Origin: a bacterium | GTDB taxonomy: Bacteria > Patescibacteria > JAEDAM01 > Absconditabacterales > Absconditicoccaceae | Length of the DNA stretch: 15,249 nt | Direction of reading: 5' to 3' | NCBI GenBank assembly: GCA_030528665.1 | Contig: JAUMYK010000026.1 | Span: 1 to 15,249, forward strand | Shown here: in pieces, positions 7,082-15,173 of the stretch | How positions within the stretch are numbered: the stretch's first letter is position 1 | Layout of the letters: each line of letters begins with the position of its first letter | Program-made: the position numbers and the translations under genes | The notes under the pieces: model-generated | Databases searched by the model: none | Told to the model about the DNA's origin: nothing | The model's input: the letters and a program-made list of their open reading frames with translations, nothing else

Positions 7082-8248
7082 TTATCCGATCTCGTTATAA
7101 AGTAAATTTTGGACATAAGTCTTGTCTACGATCTCCCTATCGTAGGCTTCCAATGCTATTCTGATGAGTGCTTGGTTGTCTTTCAGGTAGCTTGGCAATA
7201 TCTTGATGTTTGCTCCGTTCAGAGGAGCAACCAATTTTTCATAGGCTCTTGTCAGTGTTTTTCAGAGGAGGTCTGCCCACTTGCTAAACTCAGCATTGAC
7301 AGCGTTTCTGACTGCATGCAATTCTGCTTCACTCCCTCCTTCTCTCAACCATCACAAACCTCTCAAATCCACACCAAGCATCATTCCGATATTTTTGTTG
7401 GAATGGAGCCTGATGTCGATACTCTTGATAACTGCTTCCATACTATCAATCACTTTTACATCACGGATTAGATCAGAAATAAGTGGTTTCCCTTGATTTT
7501 CCAGACCTCCATACTTCTCTTTAAAGCTTCTTTCAATCTTTTTTTTCTGCTCCTCAGAGATGACCTTGCCTCACTCGATCATATAAACGATGTCAGGATT
7601 GGCGTTGTTCTCATATTTTTTCTGTGCGGTCAGCTTGGTATATCTATCTACGAGTGCATCATCAATAGCTCCACTAAAGAGACAATCCCCATAGCCCTCA
7701 CGATTCAGGCTAGGCTTTTTGAGTGTCTTGGAGTACTCAGGGATTTTTTTCTGCCTGTATTCCAGCTCAAAAACTCCTTCTTTATTCTGCTCTAGTCTAA
7801 CTTTTCTGTTGTCTAGCGGAATGATTTTAAGTGCGTACCCCTTGTCTGAGACAATACTCGGTGCATTGATACTCATCCCACAGGCTACAAAGTTTCTGAT
7901 CGTGTTATACATTCGCTCTGTCATCTCTCCCTCATCTCCGAAAATGGTTTTAATCTCATCTAGTATAATAGGTCAGATCCCCGTCAATATTTCATCCCCA
8001 TTTTTGTCCATGAGGGTAATCCCCGTCATCGCATCAGCAACAAACTGAACAAATCTACTCACAACCACATTTTTATTGACCAGTGCGTAGGTGACCACAT
8101 ATGCGGTATCTCTCCCGTAGTCCTGTGCATTGATAAGATTCTCAATACTAGGCGTCCCTGAAAAAAGGAGCAAATTAGAAAGCCCCCCTCCAAAGCTATT
8201 CTCCGCTCTCTTTATTGTCTGTTTGGGCTTCCTTTTTTTTGCCATCAT
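7082..8248 (-). CDS. Phage portal protein, HK97 type
   Basis: 388 residues with four TGAs (codons 92, 226, 299, 329) read as Gly; ends in TAA. ATGs at 8248 and 8245 are both possible; a TTG at 8254 also extends the frame. The portal is the dodecameric ring at the capsid vertex through which DNA is pumped. Recognisable family features: an N-terminal segment with DYGRDTAYVVTYALVNKNVVVSRFVQFVADAMTGI (about 43-77), the conserved SEEQKKKIERSFKEKYGGLENQGKP region (231-255) seen in HK97-type portals, and the helical RGLGWLREGGSEAELHAVRNAV region. It lies downstream of a terminator and a new promoter, so it opens the head operon. The protease follows with a one-base gap. Confidence 0.85.
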
Positions 8249-8279
8249 TTTCAAAGATCAAACTAAATTATTAACCCCT

Positions 8280-8307
8280 ATTGTAATGATGAGAAATACT
8301 AGGTCAA
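8280..8307 (-). promoter_or_regulatory. Promoter of the head operon
   Basis: On the minus strand: TTGACC (8307-8302), 16-nt spacer, TACAAT (8285-8280). The predicted start near 8273 lies about 25 nt upstream of the portal ATG. It comes directly after the terminase terminator, suggesting separate control of packaging and structural genes. Confidence 0.65.
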
Positions 8308-8398
8308 GACTAGTTTCTCACTACATACATATTGATAGATTTTGGGGCTTTTTTGATAGGTAGGTTGCGGATTTTTGTTTTTATTTTTGAAGTGATGT

Positions 8399-8435
8399 AA
8401 AAAAATGCAGTTTTGATAGACAAAAACTAGCATTT
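8399..8435 (-). terminator. Intrinsic terminator after large terminase
   Basis: On the minus strand an AAATGC-T-AGTTTT arm (8435-8423) pairs fully with AAAACTGCATTT (8414-8403): 12 bp with one bulged T and an 8-nt loop, followed by a run of seven T that begins in the stem end. It starts 9 nt after the terminase stop codon. Confidence 0.85.
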
Positions 8436-8443
8436 CCTTCTTT

Positions 8444-9910
8444 TTATAAAACAAAGCCACCCATAGAAAATCAATCAAAACTCCATACCATTGCATCTAC
8501 GAGGTCATCTTCTCCGCCATCTTCGCCTGTAAAATTGATAAGCTGATTGATCAGTTCTTCAGTTTTTCCAGTGAGGAAGTAGATATACTCACGCATAAAG
8601 TCCCCCTCATATTCCTTGAGTCTCGTAAGTTTGTCTTTTGTAGCACTCACAACTTCTACCGCAAGATGTCTTTTTTGGAGCGCTCTCGCAAAGATCGCTC
8701 AACCATTATTACTCTCTACTTTGATCATCGAGGCTCCGTATTTATGGTAGAGTTGTTCAAAGATTGTTTCTACATTTTCTTGCAGTTTCTCTTCTCCTTC
8801 AAGCTTGATTGCTTCGAGGACATATTTGTAATGGGTCTCTCCGCTGATCAGATGCCCTGTGACCACGATCCCAAAGCTATCTGCACTGGTCTTGGTACTG
8901 AATGCTGGATCGCCTCAGATTTGGATATAGTCAAACTGCTTTGGGAGATCAGCTTTATCTACCTTTTTACATCGCTTGAGCTCAATAACGGTTTGCCCAA
9001 TCGTCATAGGGATGCCGATCCAGTTTTGCAAATATCCCGATCACTCTTGGGCTTTTTTAGTCTGGAGACTTACTACCTGAGCGTCTTTATCAGGGATGTT
9101 GGCGTTGATCTTCATTGCTTCTTGGTCGGTGTTCACATACCTAGACCGTAGGGGAGTTCCACTTTCTTTTCAAGCTTTTCAGTAGATGAAATTGCTAAAG
9201 CAAATCCATTTTGGATTGTTCTGATATTCGTTTCTGATTCTGACATTCCTCCCATCCTGTCTTACGACATTTCAGAGGCAAACAATCCTACTTTGAGCAT
9301 CAAGCCCTCCGAAAACTTCCTGCTGAAGAAATGCAAAGTCATCGGCAATCAGTGTTTTGTTTTTCGTGTTCTTGATATTATCAAGATCATCAAAAAGTAA
9401 AAAATCTGGTCTAACGATTCCATATTCGTGATGATAATGGATTTCTCCTCTCAGCGCTTGCCCCATACCGAAAGCCTTTACTTTGATTCCGTTTGTTGTG
9501 ATAAATTCTCCAATACCTGACTTGAGCATAAAATCCTCATCTTTAATAGTCTTTTGCTTCCTTGCGTAAAGTCTACCAAAGTCCTCAATAATTCTCTTAT
9601 TGTTGCCTAGTACATTGGCGAGCATAAAGTTGAGTCCCTTTGCTTTTTGGGCATCGTAGCAGAGATTACAGATGAAGCGAGCCTTATTATAGCAGATCAA
9701 TCGTGTCTCATAGGCTATTCAGAGTAGGGTTGTCTTTGCACTCTCACGATGTCCCTCGCAATAGATGTTTTTCCCTTGTTCTACGGCATTGAATCGGTCG
9801 TGATGATAGCTAGCAAGTCTCGGATACCTCAGCGAGTCTACAAAGTAATACACCACAAAATGCTTAAAAGACTGCCTGCAAAGCTCAATTCTCGTACTCT
9901 TTTTACTCAT
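8444..9910 (-). CDS. terL: Terminase large subunit (TerL)
   Basis: 488 residues with eight in-frame TGAs (codons 64, 213, 244, 247, 290, 332, 404, 480) read as Gly; ends in TAA. It is the ATPase-nuclease motor that packages DNA into the procapsid. Walker A-like GHRESAKTT at 53-61, Walker B LLFDD at 171-175. The C-terminal RNase H-like nuclease shows DPAFSTKTSADSFG (Asp334), VESNNG (Glu399) and EDDLVDAMVWSFDGF (Asp469/Asp472). The UGA at 332 forms the conserved GGDPAF, strong evidence for Gly. ATG at 9910 is chosen over an in-frame GTG at 9919; neither has a clear ribosome site. Standard-code annotation would leave about nine fragments and no recognisable nuclease. It ends at a strong terminator; the portal follows under its own promoter. 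Confidence 0.93.
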
Positions 9911-9950
9911 AATTTTCACTAATCACATTTTTTTATATTGTCAAGAGGCT

Positions 9951-9990
9951 AAAAATCAGGATTTTTGTCCGTTTTTCTCGGGAAAAATGG
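9951..9990. other. Two small hairpins in the leader upstream of terL
   Basis: In the 174-nt interval between the helix-turn-helix gene and terL: AAAAATC-AG-GATTTTT (9951-9966) and, next to it, an imperfect stem CCxTTTTTC/GAAAAAxGG with a 4-nt loop (9969-9990). A TTGACA on the minus strand at 9944-9939 is too close to the terL ATG for a convincing -10. The interval may hold regulatory RNA or a weak promoter, but no clear signal was found. Confidence 0.35.
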
Positions 9991-10084
9991 ATGCAAGAGA
10001 GTGATTTCTGCTAGTCAATACCTAGTACTACTCAAAAACCGCATCTCTTGGAAAAAATGAATTGTAAATGTCAAGATCAAGATA

Positions 10085-10306
10085 CTAGTCTTTAATTAGA
10101 AATTTCTTATTTTCAAAATTCGATGCAATGAGATCTTTGCATCTTTTTTTGAGATTGTAGTAATATCATGCAGAATTGATGAACATCTCCTCAATGATCT
10201 CTCTTTTACATTTTTTTTCCACATAAAATTTGTGAATAAATCCAGCCTCTCTTCTTCTAGAGTATTTCAGGAGATGTTTTATAAACTTTTTGTAGTCGAA
10301 CTTCAT
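10085..10306 (-). CDS. Small helix-turn-helix-like protein before terL
   Basis: 73 residues with one TGA (codon 47) read as Gly; ends in TAG. The start at 10306 overlaps the upstream gene by 28 nt. The sequence is basic and helical: KYSRRREAGFIHKFYVEKKCKREIIEEMFINSAGYYYNLKKRCKDLIA. The segment from 'FYVEKK' to 'YYYNLKK' looks like a sigma region 4-like or ArpU/RinA-like helix-turn-helix, with the UGA glycine in the recognition helix start. Possible roles are a late-gene activator acting on the promoter before the portal or terL, or the DNA-binding partner of the small terminase. The function is inferred from shape and position only. Confidence 0.6.
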
Positions 10307-10920
10307 TTTTCATGTTGATCAGAAGATAAAAGTGACTGGATTTTTTGCAGTTCCTCTGGAGTAACCTCCTCCTGAGTGATTGTTGCTGTCGTATCCTGTT
10401 GGATGTATCTCGTAGGCTCTCACTTTTCTATTTTTACCATCTCCCATAGAGCCTTGAGATCACGGACATCAACATCTGTAATTTTTGCTCAAGGAATATC
10501 TCCTCACTGCATCAGTCTAATCTTTGCTCTAATGAGCGTGAATAATGCTTGATGAGCTTCTGAAAGCTCTTGTGTGGTCGGTTTATAAGCCTCTACCATC
10601 TCTTTTTTTAGCTCTTCCATCGCCTCTTTAACTACCTCTTCTCTGAGTTGTTTTTTTTCTTCTACCCAGCCCTTTGTGTGCTTTTTGAAGTTGCCGTTTT
10701 GAGGTGCCTCGTTGGTACCCCATTTGTGCCTCCATCGCTCTGAAAGATCGTTAATAGGAGAAACAAGAAACTCCAGTCTTAAAGCTTCTCGATTGTAGCT
10801 TATCTTCTGTTTTTTTGAGTCAGTTTTTTTTGTATTTTTGACGCTCTTATTTTTTATATTTGGAGCGTTTGAGTGCTTATTAACTGACTTTTTTCATCGC
10901 TTTGTTTTTTCTTTAGTCAT
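10279..10920 (-). CDS. Candidate terminase small subunit
   Basis: 213 residues with five TGAs read as Gly; ends in TAA. It begins with a Lys-rich tail (about 1-45), followed by REALRLEFLVSPINDLSERWRHKWGTNE, a Trp/Arg-rich segment, and FKKHTKGWVEEKKQLREEV, a long amphipathic helix suited to oligomerisation. The acidic C-terminal TQEEVTPEELQKIQSLL resembles the C-termini of small terminase proteins that contact the large subunit or portal. It sits two genes before terL in the same direction. No confident family match by eye. Its N-terminal 67 nt overlap the preceding small ORF in another frame; no later ATG fits until deep in the protein. Five of its nine glycines are UGA, the densest recoding in the window. 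Confidence 0.6.
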
Positions 10921-11081
10921 CTATTGTGATGAGAAAATAAAGATACAAAGCCCAATCCCTCAACATATATTTTTTCACTTTCAGAAAGCTTTTTTTGGAA
11001 CTCAAGTTGTTTGTGGAGAAAATGCTTTCTGAATGATTTACTTAACCCTTTAGTGAGGGTTTTAATTTCTTTCTTTTTCAT
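10854..11081 (-). CDS. Small basic hypothetical protein
   Basis: 75 residues with one TGA (codon 55) read as Gly; ends in TAA. Rich in Lys and Ser, with a helical N-terminal half (IKTLTKGLSKSFRKHFLHKQLEFQKKLSES). It starts 51 nt after the methyltransferase stop and overlaps the next gene by 67 nt in another frame. Its early codons contain a 16-base match to the phage T3 promoter core. No family recognised. The large overlap and small size make this less certain; translation may end up being only a leader for the downstream gene. Confidence 0.5.
11046..11061 (-). promoter_or_regulatory. T3-promoter-like sequence (16-nt match)
   Basis: On the minus strand AACCCTCACTAAAGGG, identical to positions -13 to +3 of the phage T3 RNA polymerase promoter; the four upstream bases differ but are also A/T. 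It also forms a 6-bp AACCCT/AGGGTT palindrome. It lies in codons of the small basic ORF. No single-subunit RNA polymerase is encoded in the window, so it may be coincidence. Confidence 0.25.
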
Positions 11082-11132
11082 TGCTCAAAAGATAAGGTAT
11101 AAAGCTGGGTTAAGCTTAGTACTTCATCTTAA

Positions 11133-12590
11133 TTAAGCAAGGGTTTCTGGGCTTATTTCACTTATTTCTATTGATCAGAACTCATTTTTGATTACCTTTG
11201 GGTCTCCTTTATAGAAAACAAGGATATTCTGATGTACTTTTCCTACCTTTCTTGAGCTGGAGAACTGTCCTCCTGCTCTGAGGGGTACGCTCCCTGCAGT
11301 GTTAACAAGAACAATATCGTTGTAAAAACCTGCTCCATGTTCAATAAAGGCTCTCTTGGTATCCTCTACGAAGCTATGATAGATTCAGGTTTTTTTATCT
11401 CTTACCTCTCAAACAACAAAGCAAGCAAATCTATTTGGCTTGAGTCTGAGGAGCGCTTGCTTGATGATTTCAGTATAATCAATCAGAAAATCTTTATAAT
11501 CCATAGTACTGAGGTCTTGGGGATCATCTGAGTATACCTCTAGATCAACATAAGGAGGGCAAGAAAAAATGAAATCTGCTTCAATCTGTGGGAGCGCGGT
11601 CTTTGAATTTCCACAACTTCGCTGGGGCTGACTAGTGAGGATTCATTGGCTTATTAATTCCTGAGCGTTTGTTTGATTGGCTTCAATCTGTTCCGCTCTA
11701 AGGTCTACACCATAGTACTGGTAATCAAGTTTACTGGCTACAATTCCTCTTACACTGCCACCAGCAAAAGGGTCTAGGATTGTACCTCATGCAGGACAGA
11801 ACCACGTATAGCAGATTTCACAAACAACAGGATCAAAGACTGATAAGAGTCCTCATTCCTCAGTGAAGGCAAGTTGACTTTTGTTTGCATCAAAGTAATT
11901 TTTGAGATAGTTTTGCTCAAACTCTTTGATGCTTAGTTTTCTGCCTTGTTTCTGCTCTTCTTTGGCTTTGTAGGAATAAAAGTTAGGAACAGTACCTGAT
12001 AAGGAACCTGTGGAAATGGTTGCACTTCTTCCAATTTCACTCTTTATTCAAAGACTTAGCCGCTCTCTTTTTCTCTGCTGTCGATACCCCTGTCTGGTAT
12101 CTCGGATAGAAAAAGGAGGAATTCAAAATTTTTCAGTCAGGCTTGGATTTTTTTCTTGTGTTTGTAGATCCACCTGCAATGGCATAATCCCAAACTCTTC
12201 AAGAGGGAGAAGTTCTACATCAAGCCCCTCAATCCATAGCTTAAAGGCTTCCGCATCCATCTCGGAATATCTAGCATTATACTCCACCACCTTTTTTCTT
12301 GCCTCAGATTCGGTATTCGCTTTGATTTGAATACAAGGCACATTATCTCCAGGCAAAAAATATCCCTCACTTGCAAGCAGATCGAGAGCTTTTTTTCTTT
12401 GGTGTCCATCTAAAATCAAATCATCATGTCCATACCAAGTATATATTGGAGCATCAAATCCATCTGTAAGGATGGAATGCTTGAGTTTTTCAATAAGATC
12501 AGGGCGTTCTTTTTTAAGGTCTCCTTGAAAATTTTTGAGGCTCGTTCTTTGTACGAAAGAGCCTCCAATGACATTATTCTTTATCTCCAT
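11133..12590 (-). CDS. ParB-like domain / DNA methyltransferase fusion
   Basis: 485 residues with eight TGAs (codons 156, 181, 246, 268, 316, 394, 402, 472) read as Gly; ends in TAA. Residues about 20-110 form a ParB/sulfiredoxin-type domain with DGFDAPIYTW and DGHQRKKALDLL (box 61-65). Residues about 235-465 are an AdoMet-dependent methyltransferase: CPAGGTILDPFAGGSVRG (motif I, 265-282), YGVDL, catalytic-loop SCPPY (343-347), then NRFACFVVGEVRDKK and HQNILVFYKGDP. Motif I precedes the CPPY motif, a gamma-like order; the usual D/N/S before PPY is Cys, a variant I associate with phage ParB-methylase fusions. It probably modifies phage DNA against host restriction; the target base is not known. 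It starts one base after the RusA stop. UGA glycines at 268 and 394 sit in conserved motifs. Confidence 0.9.
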
Positions 12591-12591
12591 C

Positions 12592-12972
12592 TTATCTTTT
12601 GGTTATCTCATAAAGCTCAATCTCGCATCTTGGATTCTCTTTATCGACTCCCATCGCAATTGCTTCAATACAGGTCAATATCTGATGATTATCATCCTCA
12701 AATACTCCGTACCTTACGAGGAGGTCGTTGATACTCTCCAGTTTGTTAGAGAGATCAGTTTTCCTGTTGTCAGGAAATCGAAATTTATACACCACCTTCA
12801 GTGGTTTATTTAGCTTGAGAGGTCTGATACTATCAGCCATTAACCACTTGATCTGATTATTTTCTCGCTGCTGATATTTAGTATTAGGGAAAACACAGAT
12901 TTTTCCCCTTACATATTTGGCAAAGTGGGCGTTCTTTTTGCTCGGTATTCTTCCTCTGATAGTGATGTTCAT
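12592..12972 (-). CDS. RusA-like Holliday junction resolvase
   Basis: 126 residues with no in-frame TGA; ends in TAA. The RusA family are dimeric endonucleases that cut four-way DNA junctions with acidic residues. Matching features: an opening beta strand with IRGRIPSKKNAHF, the KVVYKFRFPDNRKTDLSNKLESINDLLVRYGVFEDDNHQI core (about 59-98) corresponding to the family 'D-x-x-N...D...DD.qi' pattern (Asp73, Asn76, Asp83, Asp93/94), and a terminal strand CEIELYEI. Length is typical (about 120). It overlaps the HNH gene by one base (TAATG) and precedes the methyltransferase by one base, so all three are likely translated from one transcript. The role would be resolving recombination or replication branches before packaging. 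Confidence 0.82.
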   Translation of the reverse strand: MNITIRGRIPSKKNAHFAKYVRGKICVFPNTKYQQRENNQIKWLMADSIRPLKLNKPLKVVYKFRFPDNRKTDLSNKLESINDLLVRYGVFEDDNHQILTCIEAIAMGVDKENPRCEIELYEITKR

Positions 12973-13463
12973 TAGATTTTTTGGTTAGCAGATAAAGATT
13001 GCTCAGCATCTCGGAGTATTTTTAGGTGAGTCTTAGCATATCATAAAGCGACCATTTCCTCAAATTCAGCTTTTCTGCCATTGGTCTGCTTATCTACCCA
13101 ATCGTGTTGGGCTTTATTATCTACAAAAATAATGTTCTCTGGATTTAATCTGAGTTTAGGATAATTCTTTTTGCAAAGAATATGAGCAAATTGCCAGCTT
13201 CTTAGATTCTCTTTTTCACAAAACCTTCCTGTTAGCTCGGATTTACCCTTATTTTTTTCTCGGATATACGAAAAAATGGAAGTCTCGGTTTGACCACTGT
13301 TCAGTCTTACCCTCTTCTTCCTTCCTATCTTTTTTGGTAAAGTTTTTTTCATAATTGCAACGGCTCTCTCAACTAAAAGAGAGTCTATGCCTAATAACTT
13401 TATGTTGACGTCAAAATTATAGCTATCATCTAGCCAATTGCAAGATTTTTCTGATTTTTGCAT
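12972..13463 (-). CDS. HNH-type endonuclease
   Basis: 163 residues with one TGA (codon 141) read as Gly; ends in TAA overlapping the next ATG by one base. After a basic N-terminus (about 1-60) it has SELTGRFCEKENLRSWQFAHILCKKNYPKLRLNPENIIFVDNKAQHDWVD at about 75-124. The AHI (His94), N-P-E-N-I (Asn110) and QHDWVD (His120) order matches the HNH endonuclease pattern. The usual Cys before 'ELTG' is Ser, so zinc binding may be changed. HNH proteins in phages often nick or cut DNA in packaging or recombination; here the link is to RusA and the methyltransferase. It is the first gene of the leftward operon, starting in an inverted-repeat arm opposite the integrase. Confidence 0.75.
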
Positions 13464-13523
13464 TCTCTGTTGAATTTACTATATAAAATCACTATAATTT
13501 AAAATGTCAATATAGAGAATGCA
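13459..13523. promoter_or_regulatory. Divergent promoter region with 10-bp inverted repeat
   Basis: TGCATTCTCT (13459-13468) and AGAGAATGCA (13514-13523) are perfect inverted copies bounding the region between the HNH gene and the integrase. Inside, a rightward promoter TTGAAT (13470-13475), 17 nt, TATAAT (13493-13498) is clear. Leftward, TTGACA (13510-13505) is followed at 18-19 nt by TTATAT/TATATA. The promoters overlap, so only one is likely active at a time. A regulator binding the repeats could switch between integration and the leftward genes. Confidence 0.7.
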
Positions 13524-13563
13524 TAGACTAAGTATATTCTTTATTTTGTTTATGCAAAAAATT

Positions 13564-14523
13564 ATGACTGCAAATATTACATTTTCGGAAGCTTTTGAAA
13601 AGTATGTAAATTATCTCAAAGATTATAAAAACAGCTCTCCAAAAACCATTGCAACCTATTCATCATTCATCAAACAATTTCATGTCTTCGTAAAATATCA
13701 GAGAAATAGCTTTGAAGTTCAGGTATCATCGCTAACTATTGATGATATTCACAGCTACATTTTACACAAAAAATCGGAAAAATCTGACTCTTATATAAGG
13801 AAAAACAAGCCACTCAGTCCTAATACTATCTTTCTGCATATCGCAGCAATCAGGAGTTTTTTCAAATACCTCAATATCCAGCACTGGTCTGATCTCAATT
13901 ATGTACATATTGAGCAAACCTCTACCATACCTCCTATGGTCCATACAATGACAGATGAGGAGTTGCACAGCTTAATGCAGGCTCCGAGTATGGAACCTAG
14001 ACCACTGATCAGGATCAGAAATAGGATCATCATGTTGTTGGGTTACTATTGTGGATTGAGAGCCCATGAGATTTTGATGGTTAAATTTTCGGATATTCCA
14101 AAGAATGGATGAGCACTGGAGATTAGACAGAAGAGAAACAAAATCAGGAAAATTCGGATAAAAAAAGAGATCGCTGATGAAATTTTAGGATATAAGGCGG
14201 AGAAAAGGAAACTATTAGGCGACTTTTGGGGTTCAGCATCGGATTATATTTGCACAAGTTTCTCTAATAATTCTAAGAGAGATAAACTCCTTAATGCTTC
14301 TGCGATTACTCAGATTTTTTCTAAATACAGAAAAAAGTTAGGGTTTACTGAGCAAATTACCTCACATAGTTTGAGGAGGAGATTTGGTACTGATCTGTAT
14401 AGTAATGGCGTGCAAGCCGAAGTAGTTCAGCAGCTTTTTGGGCATGCAAATATTTCGACCACAATGAGGTATATAAAAATTTCGGATGAGGTATTAGAAA
14501 AAAGCTGCTTATTGTTGCAATAG
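13564..14523 (+). CDS. int: Tyrosine recombinase / phage integrase
   Basis: 319 residues with one TGA (codon 183) read as Gly; ends in TAG. An upstream in-frame ATG at 13519 would add MHRLSIFFILFMQKI, an atypical hydrophobic leader, so I start at MTANITF; the longer form remains possible. N-terminal SAM-like core-binding domain at about 5-112 (FEKYVNYLKDYKNSSPKTIATYSSFIKQF), catalytic domain from about 125. Catalytic set: Arg166 (GLRAHE), Lys at 190/193, His268 and Arg271 (SHSLRRRF), His294 (GHANISTT), Tyr303. The standard code would stop at 182 and remove the last five of these, so recombination needs UGA=Gly. XerC/D-like in length. It is divergent from the HNH operon, the typical place for an integrase at a prophage end, though no att site was recognised. 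Confidence 0.93.
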
Positions 14524-14545
14524 GCAATAAAAAATCAGCAGAAAA

Positions 14546-14584
14546 GAAAAAGAAAGACGGCTTTTAGATTAGTCTTTCATTTTC
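14546..14584. terminator. Hairpin between convergent integrase and membrane-protein genes
   Basis: Arms 14546-14558 and 14572-14584 pair over 12 positions with one A-A mismatch (core GAAAGAC / GTCTTTC), 13-nt loop. It lies 22 nt after the integrase stop and before the convergent minus-strand ORF end. No long U-tract follows, so this is a probable but weak bidirectional terminator. Confidence 0.5.
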
Positions 14585-14605
14585 TCATAATTTCGACTTG
14601 ATTTT

Positions 14606-14737
14606 CTAATTTTTATTCTTAAAATTTCCATCGTTATCAAGGAACGCCAAATTGGTGTTTAGAGGTCTTTCACAGTTGAGAATGAATTTGTAGGTAAAAG
14701 CTTGTATTTTCTTAAGTTTACCGCTAGAAATATTCAT
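14606..14737 (-). CDS. Short ORF overlapping membrane protein end
   Basis: 43 residues, ATG at 14737 overlapping the end of the upstream membrane gene by 14 nt; ends in TAG. The sequence (MNISSGKLKKIQAFTYKF, then CERPLNTNLAFLDNDG) matches no family I know. It may be the displaced C-terminus of the upstream gene after a frameshift, or a separate small gene. Confidence 0.4.
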   Translation of the reverse strand: MNISSGKLKKIQAFTYKFILNCERPLNTNLAFLDNDGNFKNKN

Positions 14738-15095
14738 TATGGTTGATATGGTCTTTTCGATCTTTAAGAAACAAGGATACCTGATGCTCCACTAAAATTC
14801 TTTTCCCAAACATTTTATCTCTTGGATCAACAGAACAGGATTTCCCAAAAAGATATTTCCATAACCAAGTATATGGAGTTTGTTTATTCAGTACTTTAAG
14901 AAAAAAAGAGAAAGGTTTTCTTAAGAAAAATCATATAAGATATGCTAATAACATATAAATAGAAAGATTAAGAAAGTCTCCTTGTATAAGGTCAGAAACA
15001 GATCAGCCCAAAAGCATATAATTTGCTATAGCTAAACTCACTACTAAACTTCATGGAATCACAAAACCAATGATACTTGGTAAATCAAAACTCAT
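14724..15095 (-). CDS. Small membrane protein, unrecognised
   Basis: 123 residues with three TGAs (codons 15, 31, 51) read as Gly; ends in TAG. Two to three hydrophobic segments: IIGFVIPGSLVVSLAIANYMLL (about 8-29) and LNLSIYMLLAYLIGFFL (about 38-54), with UGA glycines inside the membrane parts. The rest is a basic cytosolic part with FGKSCSVDPRDKMFGKRILVEHQVSLFLKDRKD. The 'GFVIPG' opening resembles small membrane proteins of unknown function. It shares the UGA=Gly code, so it belongs to the host or phage. It lies beyond the integrase and may be flanking chromosome or a phage moron gene. Confidence 0.65.
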
Positions 15096-15173
15096 ATCTG
15101 TTTACTCTAAAATAAAAATCAAAAAAGATAGCGTATTCAGTGCATATTTCTTAGTTTATAATCCAGCTTTTTT

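Noticed and set aside
8332..8419. Three TTGATAG direct repeats as an operator array.
   Set aside because: Spacing is irregular (21 and 60 bp) and one copy is simply the loop of the terL terminator; kept only as a note.
8666..9151. Plus-strand ORF of 161 codons opposite terminase.
   Set aside because: It lies wholly over the conserved nuclease domain of terL and has no recognisable domain.
9911..9944. TTGACA as the -35 of a terL promoter.
   Set aside because: A 16-17 nt spacer leads to TTAGTG/TAGTGA, poor -10 matches, and the start would fall inside the gene.
8444..12590. UGA read as tryptophan (mycoplasma-type code 4).
   Set aside because: Positions in conserved motifs need Gly (GGDPAF, P-G-GT-ILDPFAGG, VVGEVRD), and TGG is used normally for Trp in the same proteins.
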